DNA of 5,587 nt, from assembly GCA_028290385.1 (NCBI GenBank), contig JAQGJZ010000391.1:1-5587 (forward strand). The letters are read 5' to 3'. The stretch comes from Enterovirga sp. Its GTDB lineage: Bacteria > Pseudomonadota > Alphaproteobacteria > Rhizobiales > Beijerinckiaceae. Both the position numbers and the translations under genes were made by a program. Position 1 is the first letter of the stretch; every line of letters begins with the position of its first letter. Below, one piece after another: positions 4,542 to 5,587 of this stretch. The notes below the pieces were generated by a model. It had not been told where the DNA came from. It ran no database searches and saw only the letters and a list, made by a program, of their open reading frames with translations.

Positions 4542-5587
4542 GCTTCTCCGCGCCGCCGCGGATGAGCTTTTCGGCATCGGCCCGGAAGGCCGCGCGCGAC
4601 GCGTCGCGCGTGTAGAACATGTGCCCGCCCGGATAGGTGGTGAGCACCGCCCGCGCCTCGCCGCCATAGGCGGGGATTTGACGCAGCAGCAGCTCGCTCG
4701 CGAAATACGGCGTGACGAGGTCCGTCAGCCCGTGCGCGACCACGACGCGGAAATTGGGATCCAGCGCCAGCGCCTCCTTGAGCTCGTCCATCACCTGCGG
4801 GGCCTGGCGGCTGCGGCCGTAGCGCCAGGATGACGAGACGGAGCCGTTCAGCAGTTCGTAGCGCTGGTTCGGCACACGCCAGCCGAGCGTGCGCCAGAGG
4901 TGGTCGACCATGGCCGTGGAGAGCGGGGCCTTCATGGCGGTGAGCACCGCGTCGCCGCCCTCCGCGCGATCCGTGGTCGGATCGGCGTCGAACGTGGTCA
5001 CGCCGGTATCGTAGGCGGACAGGACCCGGCCCTCGCCGCGCTGGAACTCGCGCTGGAACGTGCCCATGTCGATCCGGCCCGCGTGGCGCCGCACCAGATC
5101 GGCCGGCAGCCCGGTCAGCTCCGCGACACGGGCGCTGATGCGACCGATCGCGTCGGCATTGTGCAGGCCGCGCGTCAGGTCCACCAGGAACTCGCCGGCC
5201 GCATAGGTTTCGGCCTCGGCCAGTGCGCCGCGATTCGCGACGCCGTCGCGCTCGAGCCGCGCCGCCGCCAGGGACGGCAGGCGGCTCACATATTCCATGG
5301 CGCCGTGCCGCGGCTGGCCGAGAAAGCCGAAATCGAGCACCGGCGAAAGCAGGATCGCGCCGGCCATGCCGATGCCGAGCTCGGTCTGCAGCTTCTGCAC
5401 GACGAGCGGGCCCCGGAAGCCGCCATAGCTCTCGCCGACAAAGAACTTGGGCGAGGCGAGACGATCGTTCTGCCGCAGCCAGCGCGAGATCGCGGCCGTG
5501 ATCGACGCGATGTCCCCCTCGACGCTGAAATAGCGGTCGCGGATCTCGTCGCGCGAGCCCGACGCGCGGCTGTAGCCGGTCTCGACG
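4537..5587 (-). CDS. Peptidase S10 (serine carboxypeptidase-like) protein, 5'-truncated by window edge
   Basis: This is an alpha/beta-hydrolase of the S10 family, which removes C-terminal residues from peptides, usually outside the cytoplasm. The frame is open to the window edge, giving 349 residues. A GTG at 5400 is only an internal valine, since the catalytic serine lies upstream of it. The fragment starts VETGYSRASG, which resembles the conserved GTGYS segment of the family. The nucleophile is S53 in FFVGESYGG (codon 5428-5430), matching the S10 GESYxG signature. The other triad members are D289 in AHGLTDLVTPY (4720-4722) and H322 in YPGGHMFY (4621-4623). All three are present and correctly ordered, so the enzyme is probably active. 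Bacterial members are usually around 500 residues, so the first third, including any signal peptide, is outside the window. The physiological substrate is unknown. It converges on the 54-residue gene. Confidence 0.92.
   Translation of the reverse strand, partial: VETGYSRASGSRDEIRDRYFSVEGDIASITAAISRWLRQNDRLASPKFFVGESYGGFRGPLVVQKLQTELGIGMAGAILLSPVLDFGFLGQPRHGAMEYVSRLPSLAAARLERDGVANRGALAEAETYAAGEFLVDLTRGLHNADAIGRISARVAELTGLPADLVRRHAGRIDMGTFQREFQRGEGRVLSAYDTGVTTFDADPTTDRAEGGDAVLTAMKAPLSTAMVDHLWRTLGWRVPNQRYELLNGSVSSSWRYGRSRQAPQVMDELKEALALDPNFRVVVAHGLTDLVTPYFASELLLRQIPAYGGEARAVLTTYPGGHMFYTRDASRAAFRADAEKLIRGGAEKP

Overview
The window is GC-rich, with G or C at most third codon positions, and is densely packed. 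It looks like a chromosomal segment of an alphaproteobacterium. Support comes from a eukaryote-like homodimeric NADP isocitrate dehydrogenase and a pair of Bug-family solute-binding proteins. A Hyphomicrobiales relative (Methylobacterium or Microvirga-like) is my best guess, but it is an inference from general protein style, not a database match.

Layout: (1) 2-994, plus strand: the C-terminal four fifths of icd. (2) 995-1158: a convergent intergenic gap. (3) 1159-3259, minus strand: two consecutive Bug/TctC-type periplasmic binding protein genes. The 130-base gap between them holds two hairpins, one of them long and lying directly against the downstream ribosome binding site. (4) 3393-3794, minus strand: a 133-residue helical hypothetical protein. 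Its upstream region carries a perfect DnaA box and two abutting GANTC sites. (5) 3931-4191, minus strand: a small exported protein followed by a good hairpin terminator. (6) 4335-4499, plus strand: a 54-residue hypothetical protein. (7) 4537 to the end, minus strand: the C-terminal part of a serine carboxypeptidase-like (peptidase S10) protein with a complete Ser-Asp-His triad.

How the genes relate: icd is a TCA-cycle gene. The two binding proteins belong to a family that captures carboxylates for tripartite tricarboxylate transporters, but no TctA or TctB membrane subunit is visible, so any metabolic link is only suggestive. The remaining genes look like independent units. No gene-free stretch exceeds about 170 bases. 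I see no tRNA, rRNA, CRISPR array, insertion sequence or phage gene. The most notable non-coding signals are the leader hairpin at 2161-2204 and the DnaA-box/GANTC cluster at 3828-3868. I found no convincing evidence of a wholly new multi-gene system.
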